A DNA stretch of 64,000 nucleotides, taken from positions 186,001 through 250,000 of the forward strand of contig JAJYLN010000001.1 of assembly GCA_021787665.1 (NCBI GenBank), written 5' to 3'. Shown piece after piece: positions 34,007-43,153 of this stretch (within the stretch, counting starts at the first letter, position 1; the number at the start of each line of letters is the position of its first letter). The notes below the pieces were generated by a model. That model ran no database searches, had not been told where the DNA came from, and worked only from the letters and a program-made list of their open reading frames with translations. A program made the translations under genes and the position numbers. This DNA comes from a bacterium. GTDB taxonomy: Bacteria > JAMCPX01.

Positions 34007-35410
34007 ATGTTGAAAGGCAAAGGAGGCGGACTTTGGGGCTTTATAAGGACACACAAGATCATCGCCGGCATGATGGGTATGCTCCTGCTGATGGTCATCG
34101 TGTTCTTCAGTTTCGTCCGCTACAGCGAGAGCCCTGACTTCTGCAAGAGCTGCCACATTATGAGTCCTTACTACAAGGCATGGAAGGCATCCGTACACAA
34201 TTTCGTCCCGTGCGTTGAATGCCATTACCCGCCCGCCACCAGCATCGAGACAGCGGCGTGGCACAAGATCCAGAACTTCTCCATGGTCGTACGCTATTTT
34301 ACCAGGACGTATGACCCGAGGCCATTTGCCGACATACAGGATGCAAGCTGCATGCGCGTCGGGTGCCACTCCACGAGGCTGCTTGTCGGGAGTGTCGTTA
34401 CCCCGAAGGGGGTGGCCTTCAACCATATCCCCCACATGGAGAAGCTGAAGAGCATCAAGCTCAGATGTACGAGCTGCCACTCCCAGATCGTGGTCGGAAG
34501 ACACATAGAGGTCACCTACGAAACGTGCTTCCTCTGTCATTTCTCCAAAGCCAGCAGCGCTTCGAACAACATGGGCGAGAACAACTGCCTTCAGTGCCAC
34601 CAAATACCGAGGAAGACCTTTACCCTTGGAAACATACGGTACAACCACCTCGATTTCGTCGAGCGGAACCCGAATATACGGTGCGTGGACTGCCATCTGG
34701 ACGCCATCCAGGGTACCGGGGATGTCCCCCGGGAACGGTGTTACGCCTGTCACAACATACCATCGAGGTTCACGTACTACACGGACACCGCCTTCATCCA
34801 CGAGCAGCATGTGACGAAGCACAAGATCACCTGCACGCTGTGTCATCTCGAGATAAAGCACGGGCTCCAGACGTCCATCAAGCCGCTCGAGTATGCCAGC
34901 AACTGCACGATATGCCACAGCAAGAACATGCATACGGCCCAGGAAGATATGTATATGGGCACCGGCGGCATAGGGGTAAAAGGCTCTGCAAGCCCGATGT
35001 TCAGGGCCAACGTCAAGTGCATAGGCTGTCACAAGGTCGCGACGCAGCACGGTCTGAGGGCAAAGCTCCTCGGCCAGACGTACATTGGCGGCGTCATAGG
35101 GTGCAAGACATGCCATGGTAAGGACTACGAGGACATCTACATCATGTGGAAGTCGAGCCTCAAGTCCGAGACGGCAGACGCGGACAGCCAGTATGCGAAG
35201 GCGAAAGCACTGATCGGCTCTGCGGACAAGAGTAACCCGTCCTATGCAAAGGCGCTCAAAATTTACAACACAGCGGCCTACAACCTTCTGTTCGTGAAGA
35301 CGGCGAAGGGCATCCACAACATTGACTACGCATCGAGCCTCCTCGACAGTGCATCATCCGGCTTCGGAAAGGTCGTGGACCTGCTGAAGAAAGGGGACAC
35401 GGGCAAGTAG
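34007..35410 (+). CDS. Dodecahaem NapC/NirT-type cytochrome c
   Basis: A 467-residue protein. The start is set at ATG 34007, eight bases after GGAGG; an upstream frame to 33893 lacks a ribosome-binding site. A single membrane anchor at about residues 18-40 is followed by a periplasmic part with eleven CXXCH motifs (CKSCH, CVECH, CTSCH, CFLCH, CLQCH, CVDCH, CYACH, CTLCH, CTICH, CIGCH, CKTCH) and one longer CMRVGCH (CX4CH) as the third, giving twelve likely haems. The N-terminal part resembles NapC/NirT quinol dehydrogenases. The last 70 or so residues are haem-free and helical. A role as quinol oxidase feeding periplasmic or outer-membrane electron acceptors is inferred; the acceptor is unknown. 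Confidence 0.88.
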   Translation: MLKGKGGGLWGFIRTHKIIAGMMGMLLLMVIVFFSFVRYSESPDFCKSCHIMSPYYKAWKASVHNFVPCVECHYPPATSIETAAWHKIQNFSMVVRYFTRTYDPRPFADIQDASCMRVGCHSTRLLVGSVVTPKGVAFNHIPHMEKLKSIKLRCTSCHSQIVVGRHIEVTYETCFLCHFSKASSASNNMGENNCLQCHQIPRKTFTLGNIRYNHLDFVERNPNIRCVDCHLDAIQGTGDVPRERCYACHNIPSRFTYYTDTAFIHEQHVTKHKITCTLCHLEIKHGLQTSIKPLEYASNCTICHSKNMHTAQEDMYMGTGGIGVKGSASPMFRANVKCIGCHKVATQHGLRAKLLGQTYIGGVIGCKTCHGKDYEDIYIMWKSSLKSETADADSQYAKAKALIGSADKSNPSYAKALKIYNTAAYNLLFVKTAKGIHNIDYASSLLDSASSGFGKVVDLLKKGDTGK

Positions 35411-35471
35411 CAGGCCGCTCGCCCAAAGGGACGGAGGTTTCCAAATAAATTTTCCTGATTACATGCATAGT

Positions 35472-36135
35472 ATGCAGATGAATGTATTCGGGTCTCCGGA
35501 TTCGAAATACAGGTTTTTTTCCTTTCGGCGATTGCCGCGGTAATCGGTCTGCTGGCCGGGATCGTCTCGTTTATCCTGTATCGGCTGATCGGACTCTTTA
35601 CCAACCTATCATTCTATCAGCGGTTTTCATTCCAATTCGTAAGCCCGGACGCCTCCACGCTTGGCTGGATGGTCATAGTCATACCCGTCCTCGGGGGCTT
35701 GATCGTCGGTGTCATGGCGAAATACGGCACTCCCAAGATCAGGGGACACGGTATTCCGGAGGCCATTGAGGCCGTTGTAACGGACAAAAGCAGGATTTCA
35801 GCGAAGGTAGCCATCTTGAAGCCGCTTTCCGCGGCAATTGCAATTGGTACGGGAGGGCCATTCGGCGCAGAGGGACCGATCATTCATACCGGGGGCGCGC
35901 TTGGCTCTCATATCGGGCAGGCCATCCCCACTGCGGCAGCAGAACGTAAGATTCTTCTCGCATGCGGGGCTGCCGCCGGCATGGCAGCGAGCAGGTTGCA
36001 GCGCTTGTCGATACGATCGTGCACGTTGCGCAAAAATACAATGCACACCGCTCGTTTCCGGTCCTCGACGATACCGGTAGCCTGATCGGGGTTGTCACGC
36101 AGGGCGATCTGCTGAAAGCCGTGGAAGCAGGCAAT
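35472..36135 (+). pseudogene. Decayed ClC chloride channel with CBS domain
   Basis: The reading frame must change twice to recover the protein. ATG 35472 opens MQMNVFGSPDSKYRFF, then at a T7 run (35514-35520) the frame shifts to one that reads as the ClC N-terminal half (AAVIGLLAGIVSF, HGIPEAIEAV, TGGPFGAEGPIIHTGGALGS). This is abruptly joined near 35985-35995, in a third frame, to a CBS domain (VAQKYNAHRSFPVLDDTGSL, then GVVTQGDLL). The second half of the channel is missing (a family member would be about 600 residues). It is a clear pseudogene. Confidence 0.82.
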
Positions 36136-36448
36136 CAGACGAAGCGGGTGGAGGAACGCTTCGTTTCGCGGATTTGCAGATTATATGCAGACCGAAGAAT
36201 TCGACCGGGGACTGGACCATCTGAAGGAGATAGCACAGAAGCAGACAACTGCCGTCATGTGCGCCGAAGCCATGCCCTGGCGGTGCCATCGGTCGCTCAT
36301 CGCCGACGCGCTGACCATGCAACACTGGACGGTCCTGCACATCCAGAGCAAAGCAGCGGCCCGTCGTCACCGGCCCACGCCCTTCCTGAAGGTGCGCGCC
36401 GGGAAGCTGCTGTACCCGGTCAGCAAACAATCGACGCAACCCGCTTGA
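36136..36448 (+). pseudogene. 3' remnant of a DUF488 gene
   Basis: A frame from about 36143 reads SGWRNASFRGFADYMQT, then EEF and AVMCAEAMPWRCHRSLIADAL, which are the hallmark motifs of the C-terminal half of DUF488 proteins. The N-terminal half is absent and the fragment abuts the CBS remnant of the ClC pseudogene without a spacer. The two gene ends were probably joined by a deletion. Confidence 0.8.
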
Positions 36449-36550
36449 CGTCAGAGAAATCGATTTTCCAGTTCCCCCTCGTCGTTCAGCTACGGGCAGC
36501 GTTATACGGGCACTTGACAAAGGGAGCTTTCGTCATCACCTTATGGCTGA

Positions 36551-36574
36551 GACATACCAGAAATACGGTATGTC
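36551..36574. promoter_or_regulatory. Inverted repeat upstream of small membrane gene
   Basis: GACATACC (36551-36558), 8-base loop, GGTATGTC (36567-36574): perfect arms ending right before the Shine-Dalgarno AAGGAGG of the gene at 36587. It could be an operator or an RNA hairpin masking the ribosome-binding site. A TTGACA lies at about 36515 without a good -10. Confidence 0.5.
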
Positions 36575-36586
36575 GAAGGAGGTTCT

Positions 36587-36928
36587 ATGTTAAAGATTGG
36601 AGCCGTTCTGTTTCTGCTCGCAGCCATCGGTGGCATGACCATGTCTATCCGCAACCATCAAAAGAAATCGATCCCGTGGACACTTGCCGCCGGACATGGT
36701 GTTCTTGCCGCGGCCGGCCTGATAGTATTCATCGTTGCTGCTCTGTCCATGAGCCTTGCCACGGCGCTCTCGGTATCGCTCGTCCTGTTCATCATAGCTG
36801 CGCTCGGCGGCTTTGTGATTTTCTCGTCTTACCTGCGCAAACAGCCGCTTCCCGGGACCTTGATTTACGTGCACGGACTTATCGCCGTCATCGGGTTCGT
36901 GCTGCTCCTGTACGGCATCTATTACTGA
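36587..36928 (+). CDS. Small four-helix membrane protein
   Basis: A 113-residue protein of four hydrophobic segments (LKIGAVLFLLAAIGG, the 35-55 region AAGHGVLAAAGLIVF, LSVSLVLFIIAALGGFVIF, and GLIAVIGFVLLLYGIYY). Shine-Dalgarno AAGGAGG precedes the ATG by 6 bases. It has no recognised family. It lies upstream of a DUF2231 gene in the same direction and may be co-transcribed; a small inverted repeat directly precedes it. Confidence 0.75.
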   Translation: MLKIGAVLFLLAAIGGMTMSIRNHQKKSIPWTLAAGHGVLAAAGLIVFIVAALSMSLATALSVSLVLFIIAALGGFVIFSSYLRKQPLPGTLIYVHGLIAVIGFVLLLYGIYY

Positions 36929-37013
36929 ACGGGTATACCGCTCGCTTATCCCGTACCGACGAGGGACCACGCTGGTGACGGCGTCGACCTTCAACAAACA
37001 GGAGGTAGAGAGT

Positions 37014-37487
37014 ATGGACTTATGCAAGGACCGGGGACGCCGGCTGTTCGGGCATCCGCTCCATCCCGCCCTGGTCCATTTTCCTGTTGCGCTGCTGTCG
37101 ATATCCCTGTTGTGGGACATCACGGGAATGATGGTCAACGGCCCTTTTTGGCCACGCATGTCTCTTTGGTGTATCATTGCCGGGCTTGTTACTGCGCTGC
37201 CGGCGGCAGCCACGGGCATGAGCGATTACGTACTCATCGGCAATAAACATCCCGGGCTGCATACGGCGACCACGCACATGATAGTCATGTTCGGCGCTTT
37301 GTCTTTTTATACGGCAAGCCTGTTTTTTCGTCTCCGGATCACCGTCTCCTCCCGGCACGCCATGCTCGTCCCGATCCTGCTTTCCCTGCCGGGGTTTGTA
37401 TTGATACTGATAGGCGGATGGCTCGGCGGAGAGCTCGTTCTCCGATACGGCATCGGCACAACCGCCGGCAGGGACGATGAGGAATAA
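37014..37487 (+). CDS. DUF2231 membrane protein
   Basis: A 157-residue protein from ATG 37014, eight bases after GGAGG; the frame could open at 36975 but without a ribosome-binding site. It has the DUF2231 hallmark GHPLHPALVHFPVALL near the N-terminus, a conserved LPAAATGMSDY segment and four membrane helices, ending LPGFVLILIGGWLGGELV. The family is often found beside haem or electron-transfer genes but its function is unknown. Confidence 0.85.
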   Translation: MDLCKDRGRRLFGHPLHPALVHFPVALLSISLLWDITGMMVNGPFWPRMSLWCIIAGLVTALPAAATGMSDYVLIGNKHPGLHTATTHMIVMFGALSFYTASLFFRLRITVSSRHAMLVPILLSLPGFVLILIGGWLGGELVLRYGIGTTAGRDDEE

Positions 37488-37503
37488 CAGGTGGCCGCGC
37501 CCG

Positions 37504-38955
37504 CTACCTCGTCATCTGAAACATCATGTGCATGGGATGTTGCAGGTCCTGCAGCGCATAGTTGTTCGGTATGGCGTTGCTGCTGCACTCCGTCGGGCTC
37601 GTGGCACTCAACGTCAGATACTGGTCCACGGTACCCACGAGCGTGTTTGCATCGAGATCCGAGAATGCAAGCTTGGTGACCTCGTTGATTGAGCAACTGT
37701 AAGAAACCTTGTTCACGGGGTCATAGATGCTGTCTATCCAGTAGTCCGTGGAGACCTCGGAAGCGGATGTGCTCGAAGAGTAGATGAGCTCGCCGAACAT
37801 GAACCTCGATGCCGGATTATGGCCATCAAAGTCGATAAACGGCGTGCTGCTGCCGTCCGTCAGCGCCGTGTTCGGAATGTATTGGAAGCCCTGGTCGTCC
37901 CATATATAATTCCTGTTCTCCATGCAGTATGATGTTGTGTATTCGAAGTCATAGAAGTTGTCCGCATAGCACATCTGCTGGCATTGCCCGGGCTGATAGA
38001 AGACCCATGCGCCGGTCGCATCGTAATACCCCCATCCCTGAGCATTCGTCACCTGCGAGCACGAAATCGTTGTCGGAGCGCCGCATTCACCATAGAAGTT
38101 CTGGGTCTGGGCGTCGAACGCAGGCTGCCAAACGCTGTCATACGCGAATTGGAACGGCCCGTCCGGTTGGTCCAGCGCTACGGTCGTGCCAGACACCGGA
38201 CCTTGCCCGGTCATACATCCCGACGTCGAACACAACCCCTCCACGTTCCCGCACGCGTTATAGTTGGCCTGGGATTGCCATACGCCCATGGCGTAATGCC
38301 GATTACCATCCGAGGAGAATATGCCGCTGATCCGGTCGAGGTATAAGGAAGTCAGCGGATTTTGAGGGCAGGTATAAACCGGGTCACCGCTGGGCGATGT
38401 ACAACTGAAGTTCCACGCCCCTGTGGGGTCGAACAGGGTGCCGGTGTTGTTGCTGCCCGATACGCCGCCCACGCCCCCGACGTCCGCAACCGCCCGGCCG
38501 CTGTCCTGGTCGACCGTGATCGTGCCGATATCGACATTGCCGGTAAGCTCGATGCTGCCGGAGTAGACGCCAGCCGATGAGCCGAGGCCACCAAAGAGCA
38601 GGTCTGCTACATGCTGGCCGTTCGCGTTAAGTACAAAGCAACCGAAGGGCGTGTAGGACTTTATGGTCAGGGAAAAACTCCCGGTGCTGTCCGCAGTGCC
38701 GGTTGCCGCAGACGGCGCGCTCTCGAACGTCACGCAGTACAGCTTGTAGTTTGCAAGCGGCGTGCCCTGCGTATGCAGGCTATTCCCCTGCGATGCCATG
38801 CCCATGGCAGACAGAGTGCCCTGCTGCATCATGCCGGAAAGGGTCACCTGCTGGCCCGGCTGCACCACCTGCTTGTGCGAAGGCCCCGAGCACCCGATGA
38901 GCCCTGCCATACCTATCAAGGCCGTCAAAACGAATAGTACTTCCTTTGCATGCAT
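37504..38955 (-). CDS. Cysteine-rich lipoprotein of unknown function
   Basis: A 483-residue protein with a lipoprotein signal (hydrophobic stretch then LIGC at about residue 22). The mature part has fourteen further cysteines in pairs or clusters (GLCSTSGC, GQCQQMC), many aromatic residues, and beta-strand-like repeats rich in Ser/Thr/Gly, suggesting a disulfide-stabilised beta-rich surface protein. No family is recognised. The ATG has a good AGGAGG upstream. It ends 17 bases from the convergent DUF2231 gene. A TATAAT-like sequence lies about 25 bases before the ribosome-binding site. Confidence 0.78.
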   Translation of the reverse strand: MHAKEVLFVLTALIGMAGLIGCSGPSHKQVVQPGQQVTLSGMMQQGTLSAMGMASQGNSLHTQGTPLANYKLYCVTFESAPSAATGTADSTGSFSLTIKSYTPFGCFVLNANGQHVADLLFGGLGSSAGVYSGSIELTGNVDIGTITVDQDSGRAVADVGGVGGVSGSNNTGTLFDPTGAWNFSCTSPSGDPVYTCPQNPLTSLYLDRISGIFSSDGNRHYAMGVWQSQANYNACGNVEGLCSTSGCMTGQGPVSGTTVALDQPDGPFQFAYDSVWQPAFDAQTQNFYGECGAPTTISCSQVTNAQGWGYYDATGAWVFYQPGQCQQMCYADNFYDFEYTTSYCMENRNYIWDDQGFQYIPNTALTDGSSTPFIDFDGHNPASRFMFGELIYSSSTSASEVSTDYWIDSIYDPVNKVSYSCSINEVTKLAFSDLDANTLVGTVDQYLTLSATSPTECSSNAIPNNYALQDLQHPMHMMFQMTR

Positions 38956-39078
38956 ATAAGCCTCCTTTTTGGATGTATTATAGCTTACCTCATAGCTTCC
39001 CCTTCGTCAATTATACGACATGAGCCGTACAGGCAAGAGTGGTTGACTTTTCGAGCGCCGCCATTGTAAGAATCTGGC

Positions 39079-40965
39079 ATGATAAGGAACTGGATCAGCA
39101 AAAGTATTGCGTACAAGCTCACTGCACTGTTAAGCGCCGTCATTATAATCACCTTCGGTATCGTGCTGTTCCTGTACATATCTCTGGGGAAAGAGTTCGT
39201 CTACAGGTCCTCGCAATACCAGTCGGCCATGATAACGAGGACGATCTACGACCTGCTGCAACTGACCGGCAAGAAGGGGCACACCGTACCGCCGAAGGAA
39301 ATCATAGAGGAGATAGCCGGGGCTTCAGGGGTAGACTACATAACCCTGTACGACAACCAGGGCAGGCCCGTCGTCTCGAGCAGACAGCCCGTACGGTCGG
39401 TCCTGAGCAGCGCTGAGCTGTCGCGGCTCAAGTCCCTGAGCTACGACAGCTCCATAATGCAGATGTCCGCAAAGACGATAGACTACACGGCCCCTATACG
39501 GCTCTATGCGAGCTGCCAGGGGTGCCACGAAAACCGGGCAAGGCTCGGGTTCATCCGGGTGAGTTCCTACTATAGCCGGCTCTATGGGCATACCTACAGC
39601 ACGGCGAAAAAATTCGGTATACTCTTTGTCACGATAATCATCCTGTTCAGCGCAATCGCCCTCTCCATTATAGACCGCATCGTCGTGAGGCCGCTCAATA
39701 AATTCACCGGGCTGATCCACAGGGCCGAGGCCAACAGCTTCCTGCCCCGGGCTGCATCGGGCAGCAGGGACGAGATAGGCGAGATGGAGAGCAGCTTCAA
39801 CCTCATGCTTTCGCGGATCACGCAGCTCATGGCCACGAGCGTGGAAAAGGAGAGGGAGCTCATCTCCGCCAAGGAGGAGCTGAAGTATAAGGACATACTG
39901 ATGAGGCACTCCGAAGAGCTGGAGCAGGTCAACAGGGAGCTCGAAGAGAGCGTCAAGGAGCTCTCCACTCTGTACAATTTCGCGCAGTACACCGTCTCGA
40001 TAGTCGATATGAACGATCTCCTGCGTATCATTACCACGACCATCTCCGAGACCCTCAACTACAAGGAGTGCGCGATACTGCTCAGGGAAGGCACTGTCCT
40101 CAGGACGGTCGCCGCCTGGGGGTTCGACGACAGCGCGAAGCTCATCGGGATAGAGTTCGCCAACGACGAGGGGATAAGCGGGGCGGTCGCATCGACAGGC
40201 CAGCCCGTGCTTATCAACGATACCGGCAAAGAGACGCGCTACCTTCACTACAAGGGGCAGAAGAAGACCGAGGGCTCGTTCATGAGCCTGCCCCTGAAGT
40301 ACAAGGACAATGTCATCGGCGTCCTCAATGTCAGCAACAACATCCCCAACAGCTTTACCAAAAAAGACATGGACTTCCTCCTGTCCATAGGCGCCCAGAT
40401 TGCGGTGGTCATAGAAAACTCGAGGCTGTACGAGAAGACCAAGGAGCTCTCGATCACGGACGATCTTACGGGTGTGTTCAACAGGAGGTACATGCGTCCG
40501 GTCCTGGACAAGGAGTGGGAGCGATCGAAACGCTACGGCAAGCCCCTGTCCGTTCTGATGATGGACGTGGACTATTTCAAGAATTACAACGACACCTTCG
40601 GCCACCTCAAGGGGGACGAGGCGCTCGTTATGCTCTCGCAGATCTTCAAGACGAACATCCGCGGTATCGACACGATCGTGAGGTACGGCGGAGAGGAGTT
40701 CATCGTCATACTGCCCGACACGGAGGCCGACGGCGCGATGGCCGTGGCGGAGAAGCTCAGGAGCGCGGTCGCCGGCACCTTCAAGCAGGCAGACGGCAGC
40801 CAGCTCACGGTGAGCATCGGCGTAGTGACGTCGCCCTCCGAGGACATCGACAGCATGGGCGAGCTCCTGTACGCCGCAGACATAGCGCTCTATCAGGCGA
40901 AGAAGAAGGGCAGGAACAAGATCATGAAATACGAGAGCAGGTATCTCGAGGAGGACAAGGGATGA
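39079..40965 (+). CDS. Diguanylate cyclase with haem-motif periplasmic sensor, HAMP and GAF domains
   Basis: A 628-residue protein. A membrane helix at about 12-33, a periplasmic sensor (34-180) with CQGCH near residue 150 for covalent haem c binding (as in DUF3365/Tll0287-like sensors), a second helix (about 178-200), HAMP (200-255), a coiled-coil, GAF (about 300-450) and GGDEF (about 460-625). The active site is GGEEF, preceded by an RGID inhibitory-site motif five residues upstream, so product inhibition by c-di-GMP is expected. It should make c-di-GMP in response to redox state or a gas. The stop overlaps the pheA start (ATGA), an unusual link to amino acid synthesis. Confidence 0.9.
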   Translation: MIRNWISKSIAYKLTALLSAVIIITFGIVLFLYISLGKEFVYRSSQYQSAMITRTIYDLLQLTGKKGHTVPPKEIIEEIAGASGVDYITLYDNQGRPVVSSRQPVRSVLSSAELSRLKSLSYDSSIMQMSAKTIDYTAPIRLYASCQGCHENRARLGFIRVSSYYSRLYGHTYSTAKKFGILFVTIIILFSAIALSIIDRIVVRPLNKFTGLIHRAEANSFLPRAASGSRDEIGEMESSFNLMLSRITQLMATSVEKERELISAKEELKYKDILMRHSEELEQVNRELEESVKELSTLYNFAQYTVSIVDMNDLLRIITTTISETLNYKECAILLREGTVLRTVAAWGFDDSAKLIGIEFANDEGISGAVASTGQPVLINDTGKETRYLHYKGQKKTEGSFMSLPLKYKDNVIGVLNVSNNIPNSFTKKDMDFLLSIGAQIAVVIENSRLYEKTKELSITDDLTGVFNRRYMRPVLDKEWERSKRYGKPLSVLMMDVDYFKNYNDTFGHLKGDEALVMLSQIFKTNIRGIDTIVRYGGEEFIVILPDTEADGAMAVAEKLRSAVAGTFKQADGSQLTVSIGVVTSPSEDIDSMGELLYAADIALYQAKKKGRNKIMKYESRYLEEDKG

Positions 40966-42050
40966 TAAACGATCACATCGCCGGACTGAGAAAGCGGATC
41001 GACGAGATCGACGGGCAGTTGCTCGATCTCCTGAACAGGCGCATGGACATAGCGATCCACATAAACCATGAGAAGAAAAAGACGGCGGCGCCGGTATACT
41101 ATCCTTCGCGGGAGGCCTTTATCCTGAGCCGGCTCACGCGACTCAACAGAGGCCCCTTGAAGAACGACCTTATCCGTCACATCTTCCGGGAGATACTCTC
41201 CGCCTCGAGGGCGCTGACAGCGCCGCAGCGGATATCGTTCCTCGGTCCGGACGGATCGTTCTCGCACCAGGCGGCGCTCATCGAATTCGGCAGCGCTTCC
41301 CCCCTTGCGCCGGCAAAGGACATCCCGGAGATCTTCAGCGAGGTCGAGTACGGTACCTGCGACTTCGGTGTCGTACCCATAGAGAACTCGATCAACGGCA
41401 CCGTACCGCAGACCCTCGATCTCCTGACGGACACGGGCCTCCTGATAGCGCGCGAGGTGTTCGTACCGGTAAGCTATACGCTCGCCGCACGCAGGGGCGT
41501 GCGTCTCAACTCGGTACGGCGCGTGTACGCACACCCGCAGGCAGCCGCACAGTGCAGGCGGTGGCTTCGGGAACATCTGCCGAACGCGACCATCGTCGAT
41601 ACCGACAGCAATTCCCGCTCCGCAACGTTGGTCAGGACAAAGGCCAATGCTGCGGCCATAACGACCGGGCTTGCAGCGGAACTGTACCGGCTCGGGACAA
41701 TCGCTGAAAAGCTCGAGGAAAACCCCAGGAACGTCACCCGGTTCGTCGTCATGGGGAGGATTATGCCGGACTCGACGGACGACAACAAGACGTCCGTTCT
41801 ATTCGCCGTAAAAGACAGGGCCGGCGCCCTGTACTCGGCGCTGAAGCCCTTCTCCGAGCACAGGGTGAACCTCACCAAGATCGAGTCCAGGCCTTCGAAG
41901 AAGAAGGCCTGGGAGTACCTCTTTTTCGTTGACATCGACGGACATGTCGAAGACCCGAAGATTAGGAAGGCAATAGCAGCGCTCAAGACACACACGGTGT
42001 TCTTCAAGTTCCTGGGCTCCTACCCCAAAACGCGACAGGAGATCCTATGA
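40962..42050 (+). CDS. pheA: Chorismate mutase / prephenate dehydratase PheA
   Basis: A 362-residue protein from ATG 40962, which overlaps the cyclase stop; a much longer open frame upstream is an artefact. An AroQ-type chorismate mutase (1-90; LRKRIDEIDGQLLDLLNRR) is fused to prephenate dehydratase (FLGPDGSFSHQAA, VVPIENSINGTV, NVTRFVVMG) and a C-terminal ACT regulatory domain with ESRPSKKKAWEYLFFVDIDG. It makes phenylpyruvate; the ACT domain implies feedback by phenylalanine. Confidence 0.95.
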   Translation: MINDHIAGLRKRIDEIDGQLLDLLNRRMDIAIHINHEKKKTAAPVYYPSREAFILSRLTRLNRGPLKNDLIRHIFREILSASRALTAPQRISFLGPDGSFSHQAALIEFGSASPLAPAKDIPEIFSEVEYGTCDFGVVPIENSINGTVPQTLDLLTDTGLLIAREVFVPVSYTLAARRGVRLNSVRRVYAHPQAAAQCRRWLREHLPNATIVDTDSNSRSATLVRTKANAAAITTGLAAELYRLGTIAEKLEENPRNVTRFVVMGRIMPDSTDDNKTSVLFAVKDRAGALYSALKPFSEHRVNLTKIESRPSKKKAWEYLFFVDIDGHVEDPKIRKAIAALKTHTVFFKFLGSYPKTRQEIL

Positions 42051-43153
42051 CCTACCGGTTCGTTCCGCCATACATAAGGGACATCGTCCCCTACCCGCCG
42101 GGTAAGCCCATCGAGGAGGTCGAGAGGGAGCTCGGCATACCGCACTCCGTCAAGATCGCATCGAACGAGAACCCGCTCGGGACCTCGCCCCTTGCCCTCA
42201 GGGCCATGAAGCGGGCGCTAAAAGGCCTGAACCGCTATCCGGACGGCAGCGGTTTCTACCTGAAAAACAAGCTCTCTGCCATGCACGGCGTACGGCCTGA
42301 AGCGATCGTACTGGGCAACGGGTCAAACGAGATCATCGAGCTCATCATCCGTACTTTCATGCAGCCGGGGGACGAGGCGATCATCGCCGATCCGAGCTTC
42401 CTCATCTATTCGATCACCGTGAAGGCCTCCGGCGGGAGACCTGTCGTGGTGAGGCTCCTGGACGACTGCGGCTACGACATCGCCGGCATGCTCCGCGCGG
42501 TGGGCAGACGTACACGGCTCCTCTTTGTCTCGAATCCGAACAACCCTACCGGCACGATCCTGTCCAGGAGAGATTACCGCCGGCTCGTCCGGGGACTGCC
42601 CGGGCACGTCATCGTCGTGGACGACGCCGCCTACCGTGAGTTCGTCCGGTCTGACGACTATCCGGACGGCATCGACGAACTGAAGAAGAGGCCCCGGCAC
42701 CTCATCGTGCTGAGGACCTTTTCGAAGCTTTACGGTCTGGCCGGGCTGAGGATCGGCTACGGCGTCACCACCCCGGAGCTCGCCGGCTATCTGGAGCGTG
42801 TGCGTCAGCCCTTCAACGTGAACAGCCTTGCACAAGCTGCGGCGCTTGCGGCACTGGACGACAGGACCTTCATACAGAGGACCCTCAGAAACAACAGGAA
42901 TGGGCTCGCGTACCTATACCGGTCGCTCGACCGGATGGGCGTCCGGTTCATACCCACCGAGGCGAACTTTTTCCTCATCAAGGTGTCCCCGACCATGACC
43001 GGGAGACAGGCGTTCGCCCGCCTGCTGAAGAGGGGTATTATCGTAAGGGACATGACGTCCTATGGGCTCGGGGACTACATCCGGATCAACGTGGGCACGC
43101 CCTCGGAGAACAGACGGTTCATCGGGGAGCTCAGGGAGATCCTGGGGCTATGA
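42047..43153 (+). CDS. hisC: HisC-type aminotransferase, probably aromatic
   Basis: A 368-residue PLP enzyme of fold type I, histidinol-phosphate aminotransferase family: ASNENPLGTSP, RYPDGSG, VLGNGSNEIIEL, SNPNNPTG, and the PLP lysine in TFSKLYGLAGLRIGYG (about residue 227). It overlaps pheA and tyrA by four bases each, so in this context it likely transaminates phenylpyruvate, hydroxyphenylpyruvate or prephenate; a histidine role is also possible. Confidence 0.9.
   Translation: MTYRFVPPYIRDIVPYPPGKPIEEVERELGIPHSVKIASNENPLGTSPLALRAMKRALKGLNRYPDGSGFYLKNKLSAMHGVRPEAIVLGNGSNEIIELIIRTFMQPGDEAIIADPSFLIYSITVKASGGRPVVVRLLDDCGYDIAGMLRAVGRRTRLLFVSNPNNPTGTILSRRDYRRLVRGLPGHVIVVDDAAYREFVRSDDYPDGIDELKKRPRHLIVLRTFSKLYGLAGLRIGYGVTTPELAGYLERVRQPFNVNSLAQAAALAALDDRTFIQRTLRNNRNGLAYLYRSLDRMGVRFIPTEANFFLIKVSPTMTGRQAFARLLKRGIIVRDMTSYGLGDYIRINVGTPSENRRFIGELREILGL

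Noticed and set aside
33962-35317. 451-codon minus-strand frame opposite the multihaem cytochrome
   Set aside because: Antisense to a gene with twelve haem-type motifs; composition is that of a shadow frame.
40068-40961. N-terminal extension of the pheA frame into the cyclase gene
   Set aside because: The extension is an out-of-frame translation of the GGDEF gene; the AroQ domain begins exactly at ATG 40962 with a four-base overlap.
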